Source: Thermoplasmata archaeon
GTDB lineage: Archaea > Thermoplasmatota > Thermoplasmata > SG8-5 > JAGLSY01
Assembly: GCA_023137005.1 (NCBI GenBank)
Contig: JAGLQE010000248.1
Location: 1-8,927, forward strand
Length of the DNA stretch: 8,927 nucleotides
Direction: 5' to 3'
Part shown: positions 6,937-8,927 of the stretch, one piece after another
Layout: the number at the start of each line of letters is the position of its first letter
Numbering within the stretch: the first letter of the stretch is position 1
Position numbers and translations under genes: made by a program
Notes under the pieces: model-generated
What the model saw: the letters and a program-made list of their open reading frames with translations, nothing else
Told to the model about the DNA's origin: nothing
The model's database searches: none

Positions 6937-7461
6937 TCAGCCAACAAATATAGCAGCGAAATTGAATAGGCCGTGTATGAGCATTGCGATGAATATGCAT
7001 ATTACGAAGTAAATTCCCTTCCTCGTCTTGACCCAGAGACCGAATCCAAGGCCAGTGATGGCGGATGCGATCATGTGAAGTGGCAGGAGAAACCGTAGTA
7101 AAAGAAGCCCGAGGGCGACATCTGTTCCAAAAGATAGTACATTGGAGGCGTATAGGATATTCTCCAGTACCGCGAATCCCAGCCCGCCCATGGCTCCGAG
7201 CACGACCCAGTTCTGAAGTGAGAGGTCCGGTTCTTCATCACCCTGGATCATGTAGATGCCAAGGGGCTTGGCCAGCTCTTCCACCAGTGGTGCCACGATG
7301 ACCGCGGAAAATACGGTAATTGCTGTGGGTTCCAGAAAGATGATACCGAAATTGTTCAGCATCATCCCCATCTCGCCCCAGATGGCTATGAACCCTGCCA
7401 CGGCTCCAAGGCCAAAGGCGATGGCCAGATAACTCACAGGTAGCTTCTTCACATTGCCCAT
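6937..7461 (-). CDS. PrsW-family intramembrane metalloprotease
   Basis: 174 residues, almost entirely hydrophobic, with about five membrane segments (roughly 11-28, 42-60, 84-105, 115-144, 149-173). The PrsW (MEROPS M82) motifs are present in order: Glu61-Glu62 with Lys65 in VEELAK, Glu100-Asn101 in AVLENILYA, Arg123...His129 in RFLLPLH, and His163...Asn167 in HGLFN. Bacterial PrsW starts regulated proteolysis of an anti-sigma factor in Bacillus. Archaea lack that target, so the substrate here is unknown. I chose the ATG at 7461: it lies 4 nt after the stop of the upstream gene and has AGGA 9 nt ahead, within the upstream gene's last codons. Starts further upstream would only translate the preceding gene in another frame. 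It lies between two zinc-ribbon membrane proteins in one operon. The broader CPBP/PrsW superfamily also includes non-protease roles, so activity is inferred from the intact motif set. Confidence 0.85.
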   Translation of the reverse strand: MGNVKKLPVSYLAIAFGLGAVAGFIAIWGEMGMMLNNFGIIFLEPTAITVFSAVIVAPLVEELAKPLGIYMIQGDEEPDLSLQNWVVLGAMGGLGFAVLENILYASNVLSFGTDVALGLLLLRFLLPLHMIASAITGLGFGLWVKTRKGIYFVICIFIAMLIHGLFNFAAIFVG

Positions 7462-7465
7462 TTTA

Positions 7466-8626
7466 TCAATCCTGCATGATGATGAGGACCTCGTCCTCGG
7501 ATCTCCATTGATTCTGAAAATGTATGTTCCAATCTTTGATCGCCACAAACCACCAGTAGGGCAAAAAGAAACCCAGGGTGACGATGGTCAGGATAACATA
7601 AAGGGAAGTGCTCCTCCGGGGAGTGTGTGTCCAAGATCCCGAGGCCACTATGGGTTTACCCAGCTTGGCCAGGGCTCCATTGACCTGGCGATTGAAATTC
7701 AACTGGTTGAAGTCATGATCGATGAGACTGTCGGTGAGAAAATGCATCACATAAAGCAGGAATAAGATGCCGATAACCGGTATGAATGAAAATATGCCCG
7801 TGAGCATGGCCCAGGTGATGGCCCCCTTCTTTCCCTCCTTTATAGAGGAGTTCATGTCTATGGTGTTCATGGTCCATCTTTCCACATTCGTGTCCACATT
7901 CTTTGACATTGAACTAGCATCTATGAATTCCATCAATCCCTTTCTGAACAGACCATCCCTCTCGAAATGGTCGTCCATCCTCAAGACCAGGTGATAAACG
8001 AGGTAGCATAGCATCACTGTGTAGATCATTTGCAGGAGAAAGCCGATAACGATCACGGCAATGAAGGCGTTCGATGGGTTGCTAGCATAGGGGTCGGCTA
8101 TGTCCACATCTACCTCGTCGATGAAGGAGAATACTCCAAAGAACACGAATATGATGAGTAAAAATTGAACGATTATCAGGATGGTTGGCCACATGGTCGA
8201 GAGGATCGTGTCCGTTCTGCTCCGATGGGTCACGCTATTATGGACCTTGGCCCTCGCCATCTCCACGCTTGGAAGTGCTGGCTGGTAGGCCTGGGTAGGT
8301 TGTACATGCCCCTGCTGTGTTTGGCCGTGACCCTGGTATGCGGTTTGTTGCTGTGGCTGAGCATATTGGATCGGCTGAGCATATATTGGTTGAGCTGCTG
8401 GGGCATGATAAACTGGCTGGGTTCCATAGACTGGCTGTTGAGCCTGCCCCGGATATTGGTAGGCGGGCTGTTGGGCCTGTGCTGGTTGCTGAGCTTGGAC
8501 TGCGGGAAGATATTTCCTGCACTTGGAGCAATACCAACTCTGATTGTCCACGATGAAGGCGGCCTGTGAGCCGCAATCTTCGCATGATCTCTGCGGCCTA
8601 TGAACCTGTGGTTCTGACATTATCAT
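7466..8626 (-). CDS. Zinc-ribbon multi-pass membrane protein with Pro/Gln/Tyr-rich linker, DUF4234-like C-terminus
   Basis: 386 residues from the ATG at 8626 (an ATG at 8620 is equally possible). Layout: an N-terminal zinc ribbon (CEDC at 15-18, CSKC at 33-36), a low-complexity linker (about 42-118) made of Gln, Pro, Ala, Tyr and Gly, then four predicted membrane helices (about 147-170, 187-215, 270-298, 341-361). A polar segment (216-268) lies between helices 2 and 3. The C-terminal TSLYVILTIVTLGFFLPYWWF followed by a polar helix resembles the DUF4234 family, which has no known function; this assignment is tentative. The topology would put both the zinc ribbon and the C-terminal tail in the cytoplasm. 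First gene of the operon; the PrsW-like gene starts 4 nt after its stop. No SD precedes the start, and a TATA-like element about 20-25 bp upstream suggests a leaderless mRNA. Confidence 0.8.
   Translation of the reverse strand: MIMSEPQVHRPQRSCEDCGSQAAFIVDNQSWYCSKCRKYLPAVQAQQPAQAQQPAYQYPGQAQQPVYGTQPVYHAPAAQPIYAQPIQYAQPQQQTAYQGHGQTQQGHVQPTQAYQPALPSVEMARAKVHNSVTHRSRTDTILSTMWPTILIIVQFLLIIFVFFGVFSFIDEVDVDIADPYASNPSNAFIAVIVIGFLLQMIYTVMLCYLVYHLVLRMDDHFERDGLFRKGLMEFIDASSMSKNVDTNVERWTMNTIDMNSSIKEGKKGAITWAMLTGIFSFIPVIGILFLLYVMHFLTDSLIDHDFNQLNFNRQVNGALAKLGKPIVASGSWTHTPRRSTSLYVILTIVTLGFFLPYWWFVAIKDWNIHFQNQWRSEDEVLIIMQD
8273..8503 (-). repeat. Low-complexity Pro/Gln/Tyr-rich coding repeat
   Basis: Codons about 42-118 of the zinc-ribbon membrane protein consist of short degenerate units such as QAQQPAYQYPG, QAQQPVYGTQPVY and IYAQPIQYAQPQQQ. 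At DNA level this gives recurring TGCTGxGC and GGCTG words on the plus strand, so spurious plus-strand open frames appear here. The peptide should be a flexible disordered spacer between the zinc ribbon and the membrane domain. Confidence 0.85.
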
Positions 8627-8641
8627 TCAATAAAGATGCAG

Positions 8642-8652
8642 GAATATTTAAG
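8642..8652 (-). promoter_or_regulatory. TATA box of the zinc-ribbon/PrsW operon, probably giving a leaderless mRNA
   Basis: On the minus strand CTTAAATATTC is centred near 8647, about 21-27 bp before the two candidate ATG codons at 8626 and 8620. The usual archaeal TATA-to-start distance would place the transcript's first base at or within a few bases of the start codon. The absence of an SD in the intervening 16 bases fits leaderless translation. Confidence 0.55.
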
Positions 8653-8828
8653 GTTGCTTGCATCATATTAGAAACAGTTCGTGCCTAATAATGTATCAAT
8701 ACAGGAGGCTTCGGACCACCGATCAACTTAATTAATTAAAAAGCATTCTCATTAATAAGAAAAGGTCGGAGGTTTTCATTCGATTTATTAAATTTTAACA
8801 TTTCTATATATAAGGTTAATTCAAAACC

Positions 8829-8838
8829 TTTTTATATG
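8829..8838 (+). promoter_or_regulatory. Rightward TATA box for an unseen downstream gene or RNA
   Basis: TTTTTATATG, preceded by AAAACC as a possible BRE, is a strong-looking archaeal core promoter. A start about 25 bp downstream falls near 8859, at the run GGGGATTTTGGG. A second TATA-like element, CTATATATAAGG (8804-8815), is just upstream. The transcribed gene lies mostly beyond the window. Confidence 0.5.
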
Positions 8839-8927
8839 ACCGCGATTATGCGAGTAATGGGGATTTTGGGCTAGTTGTTAGAGTGCATCCCATCCCTTCT
8901 GACAAGGCTAGCCCCTCCCTTCCCTTT

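Larger units (their letters stand above)
8627..8927. other. Gene-free 301-bp region with divergent regulatory signals
   Basis: No confident gene is seen. The left part holds the promoter of the minus-strand membrane operon. The centre (about 8721-8840) is strongly AT-rich and includes a perfect 12-bp palindrome TTAATTAATTAA (8728-8739). An inverted repeat AAGGTT/AACCTT (8812-8817 and 8825-8830) touches a rightward TATA box. Past that lies a 7-bp complementary pair, GGGCTAG (8868-8874) and CTAGCCC (8908-8914). One forward frame is open from 8820 to the window end, but its only candidate start is GTG at 8883, with no SD. The right edge may therefore begin a structured RNA, a leader or a protein gene. 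Confidence 0.6.

Noticed and set aside
7462..7548. Upstream extension of the PrsW-like protein by 29 residues
   Set aside because: It would overlap the 3' end of the zinc-ribbon gene by more than 80 bp and adds a polar, arginine- and serine-rich segment unlike the family. The ATG at 7461 just after that gene's stop fits operon spacing.
8317..8569. Plus-strand open frames across the Q/P-rich region
   Set aside because: They are by-products of the low-complexity minus-strand coding sequence, whose flanking zinc ribbon and membrane helices are convincing.
8859..8927. tRNA-like D-arm string (GCTAGTTGTTAGAGTGC) after a strong promoter
   Set aside because: It resembles a D arm with two bases missing. 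The D stem cannot form properly, no anticodon stem with a U33 loop fits, and no T-arm motif (GGTTCRA) is present before the window ends. A tRNA with an intron extending past the edge cannot be fully excluded.

Overview
The window looks like chromosomal DNA from a euryarchaeal-type archaeon, most likely a member of Thermoplasmatota. The evidence is an archaeal multi-OB replication protein A (RPA) followed by an RPA-associated protein, a short archaeal-type triosephosphate isomerase, TATA-box promoters, extended Shine-Dalgarno (SD) sites matching AGGAGGTGATCC, and a C-terminally anchored surface protein with an Ig-like domain of a style I associate with uncultured Thermoplasmata. The phylum is an inference; no rRNA gene is present to fix it.

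Layout, left to right. (1) 1-939 (+): the 3' end of a cell-surface protein, cut by the window edge. (2) 966-3678 (-): a tight three-gene operon transcribed fbp > fba > tpiA. It encodes class I fructose-1,6-bisphosphatase, class II fructose-bisphosphate aldolase and triosephosphate isomerase. Together these carry triose phosphates to fructose 6-phosphate, the upper part of gluconeogenesis. (3) 3679-3879: a 201-bp divergent promoter region. (4) 3880-6515 (+): a two-gene operon for single-stranded-DNA binding, RPA with three OB folds plus a zinc-finger OB domain, then the RPA-associated OB/winged-helix protein. The two genes overlap by ATGA. (5) 6564-8626 (-): a three-gene membrane operon with a zinc-ribbon multi-pass protein carrying a Pro/Gln/Tyr-rich linker, a PrsW-family membrane protease, and a small two-helix protein with a C-terminal zinc ribbon. 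(6) 8627-8927: 301 bp with no confident gene. It holds the promoter of the membrane operon, an AT-rich stretch and a rightward TATA promoter. That promoter fires toward a 7-bp stem and an open frame that runs off the edge.

The glycolytic operon is compositionally unusual for an archaeon. The aldolase and bisphosphatase are of the types typical of bacteria, whereas many archaea use a bifunctional FBP aldolase/phosphatase instead. The least described unit is the membrane operon, in which a PrsW-like protease sits between two zinc-ribbon membrane proteins. Its function cannot be read from the sequence. No CRISPR array, insertion sequence, tRNA or rRNA was recognised.
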